Below are positions 46,623 through 58,004 of a DNA stretch of 64,000 bases, in pieces. The notes beneath the pieces were generated by a model. The model did no database searches. It was given only the letters and a program-made list of their open reading frames with translations, and had not been told where the DNA came from. How positions within the stretch are numbered: position 1 is the stretch's first letter; each line of letters starts with the position of its first letter. Position numbers and translations under genes: made by a program. Source of the stretch: Euphorbia lathyris (Eukaryota; Streptophyta; Magnoliopsida; Malpighiales; Euphorbiaceae); assembly GCF_963576675.1 (NCBI RefSeq), contig NC_088916.1:20249501-20313500 (forward strand), read 5' to 3'.

Positions 46623-47483
46623 TTATGTTTCCGCACTACGAGCCTTGGCCTGTAATCTAAGTGTCTTCAAGTTCTCATTAGAATTATTCGGTCCATCAAT
46701 ATTTACCAAAATAGGAGCAAAGTGTAACCAAGGGGATATGTTTTGTTGGAAACACCGGGGGGAAGCTCGTAGAAAAGGCCTATATAATCTAGGATGGTCC
46801 GGGTCTTGAAGAGCCCTGTAAGCCACACAATCACGTTCACTATGTCCCAAGAGCCCACAATAGAAACAAAAATGGGGTAAACGTTCATATTTAAAGTTCA
46901 CCCATACCCAACTAGTATTAGAAGTGCCAAGTTTCATTCTGCGATTAAGTGCCTTTCGAACATCCAATACCACCTGCACCCTAAGATAGCCAATAAAGGC
47001 TTCCCTATAGTCTCGCGGATCCATTTTCAGTACCACACCCAGATGGCTACCACAAGCCACTGCTATCTTTTTTGATCGGAGTCCACTAGGTAGGTCGTGT
47101 AATTTCACCCAAAAAGCAGTTTCATTGAGCTGTGTTGTGATTAGCTCTTATTGTCTCTCTACTCTTTTTAGAACCAACAGCTTATTTTCAAAAGTCCACG
47201 GACCTCCATTCAACACTGCATTCACATCGAAAACATGATTGAACTGGAAAAGAAATCTGTTACTTTCCAATTCAACAATCGTCATGCCTCCAGCCGGCTT
47301 CCATACTTTTGACAACGTCACCTTCATCCCTTCGACATTTATTGGTTTATCTGTGACAAACTTGCCGATGCAAATCCATCGCAGATCATATACCAGGGAT
47401 GTTTCCCGCTCAGGAACAACTATCAGTGCTGTTTCCTCCTCCTCGAGCGATAATTGTAAATAGGTATGTGATAAATCCTCCAT
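46623..47483 (-). pseudogene. LINE ORF1 (DUF4283-like, CCHC knuckle)
   Basis: The likely start is the Met at 47483 (MEDLSHTYLQLSLEEEE). The N-terminal part has GKFVTDKPINVEGMKVTLSK and FLFQFNHVFDVNAVLNGGPWTF, as in the DUF4283 domain of plant LINE ORF1. A TAA at 47148-47150 interrupts the frame, which then resumes in the same phase with VNFKYERLPHFCFYCGLLGH. The knuckle is C-x2-C-x4-H-x4-C (CFYCGLLGHSERDC). ORF1 proteins bind element RNA. The single in-frame stop is the only break seen. Confidence 0.82.
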
Positions 47484-47688
47484 CGGTTCCAAGCAAACAA
47501 AGTAAACACATTGCAATATCCTTGCTAACAGCAGGTAGGGTAATAAGATCGACTAAAGCGAGAAGACGGAAAGAAAAACAGATTGATTTATAGTGGAAAA
47601 CGATGGAAAAAGAAAACTTCAACCCTAAGTTAGGGTAAACTCATTCTAAACCCTAGTCGTAGGGTATGGGCGCCCTAATATGTTTGTT

Positions 47689-48931
47689 ATTTTACGTCAT
47701 GCCTGTCTCCCTCTCGATTGACTTCGCAGATTTCACCTTATGCGAAGTCTGCGAAGATAATGTTTGAGTTATTAGACGATTTCAGTTCGCAGATTTCTCA
47801 ATATGCAAAGTCAAAACGAGTTTTTGCGAAGTGGTATATAACAACAAAAAGGCACAACAACAAGGGATTCCAACATTAAAATCATAACATTATCAAAATT
47901 TATAATAAGATTGTCACAATAATAACATTAAAATCATAACATTATCAAATTTTACAACAAGATTGCCACAATAAACTCCTAACTCATCATTTTAAAGTGA
48001 ACGTGACGAATCTGGACGGAAATTTCTCTCTACACAGGAAGTCCAGACCTTTTGGGATGATAAATGGAAGTCCAGACCTTTTGGGATGGACGTATCACAT
48101 GGTGCACAACAAGATTGACACAATATCTCTTAACCAATCACTTTAAAGTAAATGTGACCAATCTTGAAGTGGAAGTCCCAGGCCGTTTGGGATGGATGTC
48201 TCTCATGGCACCCCAGTACGCCGCCTTCCAGCAATGGATGTTATGTATTCAACCACCTTAAAAAAATTAAACATTTTGGGGAGAAAAAAAGACGATTTAA
48301 CTTCGCCAAATGATGATTCGTGAAGTATGCGAATATAAATGGGAGGGAAGAGGATGATTTTACTTCACGAATCGATGATTTCGCGAAGTTTACGAGGCCC
48401 GAAACGCGACGATCTACTTCGCGAAGTCTGCGAGTGAAAAATCATGAACTTTTCTACTCGCAGACTTTACAAAATCATCGATTCGCGAAGTAGATCATCG
48501 CATTTCAGGATCTTTCTCATCGTAGATCTTCGCGAAATCATCGACTACGCGAAGTGATTTTTTGGAAAAACACAGAGAAAACAGTAGATACCTATATTTT
48601 TCGCTCGTTTCACCCTTAAAACTGATAATAACAATATGATAAACTGGGAAAAACGATGAAAATAACATAGAATAACCATTTCTTCGATAGCCACAAGAAG
48701 AAAGAAACCAAGAAACGAGCAAGAACAGGAAGAGGAAGAACCATGACTTCATTTTCTAGGATTAGGAAGATGAAGAATCGAGAGATGAAGAGAGGAAGAA
48801 GCGAAATATATGGTGATGTGGAGAAATGGTGCAGATTTTGCGAAATTTAAAGGAAGAGATGAAGATCAAAAGTCTGGGAAAGCAACCGTTCGCGTAAGGA
48901 AGAGAAGGGGAAGGGGGAAGATGAAAGGGTG
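47689..48931. repeat. MULE interior with clustered CTTCGCAGACTT-type words
   Basis: Inverted and direct copies of acttcgcag, gcgaagtctgcgaag and ttcgcgaagt occur many times in 47720-47830 and 48300-48560. Other repeats are a duplicated 29-bp block around ggaagtccagaccttttggg (about 48037 and 48067) and a duplicated catt/atcaaa block (about 47878-47975). Open frames on the minus strand (48495-48752, 48762-48956) have no recognisable motifs. Subterminal repeats of this kind often bind a transposase, but that is an inference. Confidence 0.6.
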
Positions 48932-49690
48932 AGGGTATTTTGGGAAATGCACACAAACATAGTCTAGAAATGTAATAAGTTGAGTAAGTGAGTTAAAAAT
49001 GTAAATAGGTCTCCCATTTGACCCAATTTTATAATTTTCCAAAAAAAAATTATTTTCAACATTTTAAATATGGAGCAATTTTAGGCTTAAGCAATAGCAA
49101 AACAAATCTTTAAATGTTTGGAATGCAAAAAATAAAACTTAACACTGATCGAAAAAGGGTTTCGTGGAGGCAAAAACTGAACCATTGGTAGATCAAAACC
49201 GAACATACAAACACAAGCGTCAGACTCATTTTGACTGGTTATTTAAAAAACCTTTGCTTTTTATTATTGCTCAAAAGTCAAAACTGAACTTTTTTGTTGA
49301 TTCGATTTTGTATAATACATTTTGAATAGAGACGTTATCCGGACAACTGGGAAATTACAAACAGTTAACCGGAGACGACTATTTTTGTTACAAAGATTCT
49401 GAATCCAAGAATACAATTTATTCATTCTAACAAATTTATCTTACAAACCTTTATGCTATTTCATTGTTTATTTTTATTCTTTTATTACTGAGTGTGTGAA
49501 CATTGCGCACTTTAAAACATAAATAAAAAAAATTACTTAAATTATTACATTATCAATATAAGAGAATAGATACATGTTCAAGGGAATATAAGAGAAACAC
49601 CGTTAGTACACAAATATATACATAGATGAATGTTTTTATGTGTAAAAAAATATACAAGAGTTATTAAAAAATCATATTTTCCATCCTTAA

Positions 49691-50131
49691 AAAAATGGCA
49701 TCTAGCTTACATCATTGATGTGCGCTACTAATGAACAGGTGCACAACTCTTACAACCAAATTCGTCATTACACCTAAATTTTAGGTAGAAGGTAAGGTAA
49801 ATGATGGTTTAATAATATAATTATATTTGGCTTGAAGGTAAAGTAAGATAATGTTATATACAAAATTAGTTTTATATCCTTACTCTTAATTATAACTTCT
49901 ACGAGGAGAGCATTATCTTTATAAGAAGGTGCATCGATATTTATAGTTACAACATGATAAGTTTTTTAAAGAATTATTGAAAGTGCATAGACTGAAAATG
50001 AGAATTTGCAAAGAAAATGTACTATAATCTAATATTGTATGATAGAGGCAAAAATAGAATAAAACACAAAAATGAGAGACTATTTTGAAAAAATATAATT
50101 ACTTAACCTTCACTCACCCGATTTGAATGTA
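49691..50131. other. Intergenic, nothing recognised
   Basis: AT-rich sequence after the end of recognisable block B homology. It may contain a weak continuation of the duplication. No gene or element boundary was found. Confidence 0.3.
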
Positions 50132-50469
50132 GAACTGTTCATGGGTCGGGCTAGGGTCAGGCCCATCAGGCTTTTTTCTAAAAATGTTCAGCCCAATTCC
50201 AGTCTAGGCCGTTGTTAATTTAGACGGGCTCGGACTCAAAAATCAAATCCCAAACTCTACCCATATAAGCCCACTTAAATATATATGTATAATTTTTAAT
50301 AATAAAAAATTAAATTTATACTTAAAATAAATATTAGTAATATATAAATTTATAAATTTATTAATAGACGGATCAGACCGTGCTTTTTTATAGATTTCAA
50401 GCCCAGCCAAAAAAGAAACGGACACGGCCTAAACGGACCGGACGGAACCTGGACCCGTGAACAGGTTTA
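50132..50469. mobile_element. MITE-like element with CTGTTCAYGGGTC ends
   Basis: The left end gaactgttcatgggtc and right end gacccgtgaacaggtt are inverted. The flanks tttgaatgta (50122-50131) and tttggatgta (50470-50479) match at nine of ten positions and are a likely duplication of 8 to 10 bp. The AT-rich centre has no ORF. Confidence 0.7.
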
Positions 50470-50479
50470 TTTGGATGTA

Positions 50480-51439
50480 ACAAAATGAAAGACTTACCCT
50501 TACCTACCCCCAGTTACCTTTTTCGTCCGTTACACTTCGAAACAAACATACCATGCCTTACCTTGAATACCCACCGTCCACACAAACCCTAAAAGCCCAA
50601 GCTTTGCACCGCCGTGATGCTGTGTCAAAGTGTTTTCAGTTTAGGGCTCGGCGACTTATCCTGCGCAACTTGCACCTGCCGTTCTCGTTCAGGTTCTAGT
50701 TCGGCCGGAAATCTCACCTCTCCGATTGGGGTAACTCTTTCCCCACCTCTTTGATGCCACCGCCACCTGTTAGTCCAGCAATTCATAGCTTTCGTCTTTA
50801 TTTTCTTTTGATCGAACTTGCCTTGATAACATTTTCGTATTCCTTTTTGAACAGAATGCAATATTGAATGGGCGAGTATTGTTTTCAAGCTCTGCTGCGC
50901 TGCTAGTAATCTAGTGCTAATCAGGAGAATGGAGCTAATTCATGGCTTGATGCTGATAAACCGGAGCAGAAAAAGTTGCTGATACGAAAATACTCAGAAC
51001 CCTTGCCAATCACTTTTGGATGAAGGATAACCTAGAATGATTGGATGACTGTATTGGTTGATCACAGCTACTGGCAATTCTAGTGCCCTTGCTGCCTTCA
51101 CTACTGCTAATTCTAGTGCGCTTTCCGTTCTCAATGGATGTGGAATTGCCAGTATGAGGCTTCCGCTTTCAATGGTATTTTTTTTTATTAGTGCTTGGTA
51201 CATTTTGTCTTGTTTTTCCTTTCCACTTGCTTAGTTGAATCTTTCATCCGTTGTTTCTTATTACAAAGAAAAAGTGATGAACGATCTAAAATAATAGAAA
51301 GCTCAACCATACATTACTTCCTAGATATCAAAATGTGATCTGGATGTCCTACTCTCCATTATAGAGGCAGAATGTGTGCAATCTTGCACAATGGAGTTCA
51401 CTGGCAATAATCTCAAAGTTTGACGAAGTTTAATTCAAG
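50480..51439. other. Intergenic, possible gene remnant
   Basis: A plus-strand stretch at about 50922-51020 reads as a hydrophilic peptide (ENGANSWLDADKPEQKKL) ending in TGA. I could not place it in a family. It may be an exon remnant connected with the pseudogene that follows. Nothing else is supported. Confidence 0.3.
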
Positions 51440-54400
51440 CCAATCCAAGTATGTGTTACATATTAAGGTTGAGCAAACCTGCGCAGTTAAGATGCAACAA
51501 TGACCAGGCACAACATGCTGCCATTGAGGTACCATCAAATACGTGAAGTTTAGGCAAACATCTCTGATAATGATGTTTGCAAAGCAAGAGAAGGAATTAG
51601 TGTTTGATGTTACCTCAGTTGCGGCCTGTTGTGCCTGGTCATTGTTGCATCTTAACTATGCAGGTTAGCCCAACCTTAATATGTGACACATTCTGTAACT
51701 TTAATGGAGAGTAGGTATATTTTGTCTTGCTTAGTTGATTTTTCATCCATCGTTTCTTCTTACTTTTGGGTGAAATTTTGTTTCGACAGAATTCATGACA
51801 GCTGTATTCTCTGTGAACAATCCATATGTCTAATGATTGTTTTATTCTTGTGCTTTTTCACTTCATCAGTTGCTTAAAATGTTTATTCTTCTTCTGATGT
51901 TGTATTTCACAGTTCATGCCATTTTCTTATATGATCATATTTTGAACGCCCAGGTCTTTTCTCATTTACATCAGTTGGACCTCCGTTATCATCTCAGCTA
52001 TTTGCTTTAGAGAAACCTATTCTATGTAATGATAAATGTTGCTCTGTTAAATTTGAGGTTTTTAACTATTGACTTACTTACATCACTCTCTGTTTAGTAA
52101 AGAAACTGGTTCCTTGAACTTTTTTGTTAGTGTTTGGTACATTTTGTCTTGTTTTTTCCTTTCCGCTTAGTTGAATTTTTCATCCATTGTTTCTTCTTAC
52201 AAATAAAAGTGATGAACAATCTAAAACAATAGTAAGCTCAACCATACTTTACTTCCTAGATATCAAAATGTTTTAATTTGAGAAGTGATATGGATTTCCT
52301 ACTCTCCATTAAAGTTGCAGAATGTGTCACATATTAAGGTTGAGCTAACCTGCATAGTTAAGATGCAACAATAACAAGGCACAAACATACATTACTTCTC
52401 GTTTCTCTATCTAGCCAGACATGATTATGGTTGTTCGGAACTTGCTTTTAACATCGAAACTTTCAGGTTGTAGAAGAAAGATGAGGTTCTCTTGGCCAGT
52501 TAGCTGTCTCTGCAGTATCTCATGCAGCTGCCCCAGCGCGAGCTCATCAAAATGCCATAAACAATAGAAAGAGAGGGCAGTTATAGGGACAAGAATGTGG
52601 TACAGATGGTCATAGTGAAAGAAATGTGGAGAAGGTACTTGGATTTTTTTTTTTTTCAGAAAGCAAACATAGCTTTCGAGTGAGAAGAGATTGTAGATCT
52701 TAATATAATATGATTTTTTTCATCAGAATGCTGATCTAGGCTACTTGATTGACGTTTCTGTCCGACATCCTCAGATGAGAGCTCCAAAAGTATATAGATT
52801 CTTTATCATGGGGAAAACCAAACAGTCCTAATGTTAGTGCTAAGAATGCAGACATTATCTCTGCTGCATTGTCTAGTTTAAATAAGTTTGATGATGATTA
52901 TGAGCAAAATTGTTTCACAGCATAATAATGAACCTGCTGGTTCTTTTTCTTCCTCAACAAACCAAGATGAAAATGTGAGGTCAAAAGGCACTTCTTCTGA
53001 AATGAACAAACCTACTGAAAGCATTTCAACAGTTAATGAAACATCGAGTGCAAACCAGTTGGCAGCTAATCACAATTTTACATTTTCTTTCTCTCTCTTT
53101 TTTTTTTTGGATTGCTAACTATCACTGAAAGAGCCACACATTGATGAACACTCTCTTCACTATGGATGTTGGTCGTCTGTTAATGTATCTGAGTTTTTTT
53201 AAATGGAGATGTACAAGGTGCATTTTGGAAGTCTTTAACTTTGAACTATGGATGTATAAACTAAATGTGAAAACTTCATTTTATTTTTGCTATTGATGCT
53301 ATAATGCTTAAAATCATGAGTTTTCCGTTAGGCTAACCATTGCTTCTTGGTTGATTTGTGCACTATGATATATTATTGAGGTAGGAAGAAATTCGTCGTT
53401 TCTTGTTAAAATCAATAATATCATAGATTTGATACTTCTTTTTTTCTGTTTCTTACTCAATATTGAATAACAGAGAACTGCAAATATGTGTATAGACCAA
53501 TGAATAGTATAGCTAGTGGCTTAAGAGCCTTAGGACTTGTGAGCTCTTTTACTGAAAATATTTTAAAAGTTGAATAACACAATTGCATTACTGCTGTAGA
53601 AAAGTGGTCATTATCTGAAACAGACTTTGCAACTACTATTTCAACTCATGCATGAGCCTTTGACTTGAGTGACTAATTGGGGAAATTTCCATTTGCTTGT
53701 TTTTCTTTAATAGCAAGAAGCTGAGAGCATAAAGGGAAAGCAGGCTGCTGGAGAAAATTCAAGCAGACCTCAACACCTTGGGAGAAACAACAGGTAATCT
53801 CAGATATTTTAATTTTCATACTTTTTCTGTATTTAACGTGCTTTGCAGGTTGTCATCTTTGCATGCATAGTTGTTAAAGGTGCGCCTCTGTCAAGGCTCA
53901 AGGTAGTGAGCCTTGATTGCAGAAAGCGAGGCCCTGTTTAAAGGGCTCTCGCCTTGCCCGGGCCTCGGAGCCTGAATCAAAACGCGCCTCTGTGTTTTCA
54001 CTATGTTTTTTTTACTGTTTTGTGTAGAACAAATGTTTGACTAATCTCAACCACTAATCTAATTTAAATAAAATTAATCTTAACCCTTGATCTAAATAAG
54101 AATATCAAGACACAACTAAATTTAAATAAGAAGAGTCTCCTCCACTTCATACTGCATTATGTGTTTATTTGGTTTTGTAATTTGTTTTGTTTGTGTAATC
54201 CATAAGTGTGTTTTTTTTGGTTTATGCTTTAACTATTAAAAGAGTATATATATTTTCTTATTTTCTGCACGGCTTGTTCCTCATGCTTGCGCCTTGAGCC
54301 TAGGCTCCAGGACCCCTTAGTGCGCCTTGCGCCTTTAACAACTATGTTTGCATGTATTGTTAGTTTTGGATGAAGTGACTCAAGTGGATGTTGATTTCGA

Positions 54401-55830
54401 TTAGTAAACATGTATCAGAATGCATTTTTTTTTTTCCTTTTGTTTAATTTGGATTAGCTGTTTGGTTTCTTACTGCAGCTCCTAGAATATTCACTTTTTT
54501 CTTTTCTTTTTACCTGGCTCGCTGCCTTAATGCATTGCCATTTCTATTTCTAATGTTTTCCCTCTGAAATTTTGCTATTCTTGAACTGTAGTGCCATAAT
54601 TTTATTTCCTTTCTTCTTTTTAGGAATGTTGTCCAACATATATCTACCTGAATAAAGAAAGATGATGCCGACAGGAACCTGGCTCAAAAAATCATGCAGA
54701 ATAAAAACAGTATAGTTTATATTGTGGAGCAGATGATGAATATGATTTTGAGGATGGGCCAAGAAAAAAATCTAAGGGGGCAGGCAATGATCACAAGTCC
54801 TCGGACCAGATAGCAAAACATCTTGTTGTGTCAATAGCAAACTTCAAGTATTTGATGTTACTGCAGCCGCGGCCTGTTATGCCTGGTCATTGCTGCATCT
54901 TAACTATGCAGGTTAGCTCAACCTTAATATGTGACACATTCTGCAACTGTAATGGAGAGTAGGAAGCCATATCACTTCTTGAATTAAAACATTTTGATAT
55001 CTAGGAAGTAATGTATGGTATATTTTGTCTTGCTTAGTTGAATTTTTCATCCATCATTTCTTCTTACTTTTTTGGCAGAATTCAGGACAGCTGTATTCTC
55101 TGCGAACAATGCCTCAAGTATCTAGGAAGGTAAATTATGCATGTCTAATGCTTGTTTTGTTCTTGTGTTTTTTCACTTCATAAGCTGCTTAAAATGTTTA
55201 TTCTTCTTCTGATGTTGTATTTAACAGTTCATCCCATTTTCGTATATGATCCTGCTGGTTCAACTACCCAAGTTCACTTCTTCTGAAATGAACAAACCTA
55301 CTGAAAGCATTTCAACAGTTAATGAAACATCAAGTGAAAACCAGTTGGCAGCTAAGGCCTTGCAGCTTCGTATGAAAGGGAGGCAGGCATGAAGAAGCTC
55401 ATAAATTTATGGTGAAACTAATCACAATTTTAATTTCTTCTCTTTTTTTTTTTTTTTGGACTGCTAACTATCACTATGAAAGCCACACATTGATGAACAC
55501 TCTTTACTATTGATATTGGTCGACTCTTAATATATCTGAGTTTTTTTGGGAGATATACGAAGTCTAACTTTGAAATATGGATGTATAAAACTAAATGTGA
55601 AAACTTCATCTTTTTTTTTGCTCAAACCGGCCAAAACATCTTGTTGTCTCAATAGCAAACTTCACGAATTTGATGTTACCTCAATCGCGGCATGTTGTGC
55701 CTGGTCATTGTTAACTATGCAGGTTAGCTCAACCTTAATATGTGATACATTCTGCAACTTTAATGCAGAGTAGGAATCCATATCACTTCTTAAATTAAAA
55801 ACATTTTGATATCTAGGAAGTAATGTATGG
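51440..55830 (+). pseudogene. CWF19-like (CwfJ family) splicing-factor pseudogene, shuffled
   Basis: Several exon-like pieces match the CWF19-like family, whose members act in spliceosome function. These are VRHPQMRAPKV..SLSWGKN/T with ADIISAALSSLNKF (about 52760-52890), NETSSANQLAA / ENQLAAKALQLRMKGR (about 53035-53070 and 55320-55375), ESIKGKQAAGENSSR (about 53725-53770), KDDADRNLAQKIMQNK with ADDEYDFEDGPRKKSKG (about 54660-54780), KHLVVSIANF with PVMPGHCCIL (about 54818-54905), and a CwfJ-domain piece LIMMFAKQEKELVF (about 51575-51610). The order is not that of the gene, and the PGHCC block recurs at 51616, 54868 and 55680 (direct) and 51440 and 52320 (inverted). Stops and frameshifts are common. 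It is a broken, duplicated copy. Confidence 0.75.
53866..54346. mobile_element. hAT-type MITE, copy 2
   Basis: The same family as 13871-14568: it begins catagttgttaaagg and ends cctttaacaactatg. The 8-bp duplication tttgcatg flanks it (53858-53865 and 54347-54354). It has GC-rich gaggc/ctcgcc subterminal zones and an AT-rich middle. It sits inside the CWF19-like pseudogene. Confidence 0.88.
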
Positions 55831-57053
55831 TTGAGCTTTCTATTGGTTTAGATTGTTGCTCTGTTAAATTTGAGGTTCTTTTAACTATGACTTATTTATT
55901 CCTCTGTTTGCATCTAATCACTCTCTGTTTAGTCAAGAAACCGGTGCCTTGAAAAGAATATTTGATCGTGGTAGCTGTGCGATAAATTTTATTAGATAAA
56001 TATGGCTATGGTATATGGACCTTGCATTAAGTCTCATTTTTGGGTGATTTACTTCAGTTTAACTTGTATAAACTTGCCATGTGTAGTTCCAATGTCACTT
56101 GGATCACATTAAAATGATTTTCTGACTCTAATGCCAATTTTGTATTAGGATTTTGTTTCTTGTTTTACATTTCATACATGTGTCAATTCTTAAAAAGGCG
56201 AAGTACGTTTCTCACCGATTTTCCTTCTGACTCTTCTTTAAGCATACTCAATGTTGACATGCATTTGAGTCAAGTTGAATATAAGAACCTTGTGAATACT
56301 GAATGTCTTTATTTTCTCAAATCAAAATCACTTTTCTTCCTTCACAAAGCAAATAGTGAAATTAAAATGTTTCCAACATAAGTTATTTTTCAGAAGTTCT
56401 AGTTTGTGCTCATTTGGATGTTTTTTCATTGATATTGTAGAATTTTATGCTCTTGGTTAATGTGAACCATGGAACTTTTAGTAAATGTGAAGACTTTGTC
56501 ATGAGTCCTTATGTTGTGTATGTTCGATTGGTATTCTAAAATTCATGTTGTTCCTAAGCTTTTTTATATTCATTTCTGCATCTATGAGTTTTGGGAGATA
56601 TTGAGGAAAAGGGAATTTTGTACCCCAAAAAACAAAGTGATAAAAGAATAGTATTATGATGTAGAATGAAATTTAGGGATTATTAAGTGTTTAATGATAA
56701 TTTGAAGGGCAATACTGGAAATTCACCTAGTTTCTCTAGTATGCTAATCTGTATATTATCTGTATTATATGGTAATCATGGTTATATATGTAATCTTATA
56801 TTATTTTGGCAGGTATCTTGGTATTGTATGGTAAGTTGTTTTTTTTTTTTATATGGTAAGTTTCAGTTTTTTATATGGCAAGTTTATCAGCACTGTATAA
56901 CACGACAAAAGTGTGAACGCTGCCTTCACACTTATGCAGTGTATATATATCTCTGCAGTTTTCATTTTATGTCACAGAGCTGCAGATTGGGGAGAGCAGT
57001 GAAATTAAGATTTTAATTTTTATTTCTTTACTAGCTAAAGAATTCAGTAAAAA
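55831..57053. other. Sequence upstream of the small three-exon gene
   Basis: AT-rich, with no ORF that shows a recognised motif. It may hold the leader and promoter of the gene starting at 57054. A repeated ttttatatggtaagttt (about 56840-56880) is a local duplication. Confidence 0.35.
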
Positions 57054-58004
57054 ATGGTGAAGAGAGCAGTGACACAAGAACCTAGAAGAAGTTCTAGAAT
57101 AGCAGCATTGGAGGAAGAAAGAGCACGGAAAACAAGTTTGGCTGTTACTAGTTCATCACCACCAGCAGCCTCTAGAAAGAGAGTCTGCAATCTTAAAAGT
57201 CTTCAGGTAGTCGTCACGAATTCAGTTTAGTATTTTATTCATTATTTAATTATGATAGCATGTCCAAGCTTTCTGCTTCCTTTTTGAATTTTCCATCTCT
57301 TTTTCAACAGGAAGGAGAAGACTTAAAACCTGATAACTATTCTGAAATTGATAGGCGTATGACATATACGCCTCAGACCATCCGCGGGAACCCAAAATCA
57401 CTTGAACTGGTAAGTTTATCATGCATGTATTTTGCCACTTTTCAACTTTAGAAACTCTGCTGTTTTCTGTTCTGATTTAATTGAGCGGATGCTTCAGTTT
57501 CCATGTGCAGCTAACTCGTACACAGATAGCCTAATGCGGTTTGTGAAGGATTTAGGACCCACAGCAAAAATGGTTGCCAACAGGCAACTTAGCATGGTTG
57601 CTGATTCTAAAGGAAAGATGGTATGCACCAATGGAGTGGGGCAGAATACTGCTGCTCCTGCTCCATTAAACCAAAACTGTACATGGTTGCTGAACCATCA
57701 AGAGCCAACCAGCTTGGCTGGTGCAAGTGGGTGGTTGTATCAAAATGGAGGGGGACACCAAAATTACGCAGCAGCTAAGGCCGTTGAACCAGCGTACGAA
57801 GAGGGGCAGAGTTGTGCTGCTCCATTTGGGTTGGACCAAAATTATACGGCTAAGGGTGTTGAGATGCAACCAAACACGCTGGGGTTAGGTCCTTATATGA
57901 ATGCGGGATGGAAACAAGTGCACGGACAAGGAATGGGTACTTCTGCTGCTGCTGCTGCTGCTGCATTACTACAGCAGGATAGGCTGCCTGATCTCAATGT
58001 GTAA
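57054..58004 (+). CDS. Unrecognised small protein gene, three proposed exons
   Basis: I do not recognise the family. Exons 57054-57206, 57311-57409 and 57498-58004 join in phase 0 at GT/AG sites to give 252 residues. The N-terminus is basic (VKRAVTQEPRRSSRIAALEE) and could enter the nucleus. The middle has YTPQTIRGNPKSLEL, and exon 3 is Gln/Asn/Gly-rich with three Q-N-(C/Y)-(T/A) units (LNQNCT, GHQNYA, LDQNYT) about 30-40 residues apart. The tail is a run of nine Ala, then LLQQDRLPDLNV, a weak EAR-like end. The third acceptor (TTCAG|TTTCC) is the least certain; another choice would change a few residues. It might be a remnant or a lineage-specific gene. No break is seen in the chosen path. 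Confidence 0.5.

Larger units (their letters stand above)
18700..47672 (-). mobile_element. L1-type LINE, full length, split by Element I
   Basis: The LINE is read on the minus strand from about 47672 to the poly(A) run at about 18700-18708, and is interrupted by the gypsy element at 19695-43405. Its target duplication is ccct(t)aatatgtttgtt, at 18683-18699 and 47673-47688 with one base difference. The summed length is about 5.2 kb. The order is ORF1 with a DUF4283-like domain and CCHC knuckle, then endonuclease, reverse transcriptase, zf-RVT and RNase H, the layout of plant L1 elements. Stops and frameshifts disable both ORFs. Confidence 0.92.
18571..49040. mobile_element. MULE-like DNA element, host of the nested insertions
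   Basis: The two ends are long inverted repeats: about 18579-18687 (ggaaaattataaaatt, ctagactatgtttatgtg) and about 48932-49040 (its reverse complement with substitutions). Nine-base A runs flank the element (18562-18570 and 49041-49049) and are taken as the target duplication. The paralogous block A site has only a short A run (about 1427-1430) and no insert. Without the LINE and its contents the element is about 1.5 kb and has no transposase, so it is non-autonomous. Terminal repeats of about 110 bp and a 9-bp duplication are typical of Mutator-like elements. The A-rich duplication is low-complexity, so its exact edges are uncertain. Confidence 0.75.
17168..49690. repeat. Segmental duplication block B (paralogue of 1-7905)
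   Basis: 17168-18570 aligns with 1 to about 1430 (intron, FUT13 exon 1, upstream flank), and 49041-49690 aligns with about 1432-1470 and 6859-7905. The two halves are separated by the MULE nest at 18571-49040, which block A lacks. This shows that the insertions came after the duplication. Block B also has a small retroposon (18286-18468) that block A lacks. Confidence 0.8.

Noticed and set aside
50994..51203. Minus-strand frame with LELAVVKAARALELPVAVIN
   Set aside because: The apparent repeat comes from a short repeated DNA segment (aattctagtgc at two places), and no family was recognised.
56687..57016. 109-codon plus-strand frame upstream of the small gene
   Set aside because: Compositionally AT-rich, with no motif and no splice link to the next exon that keeps the frame.
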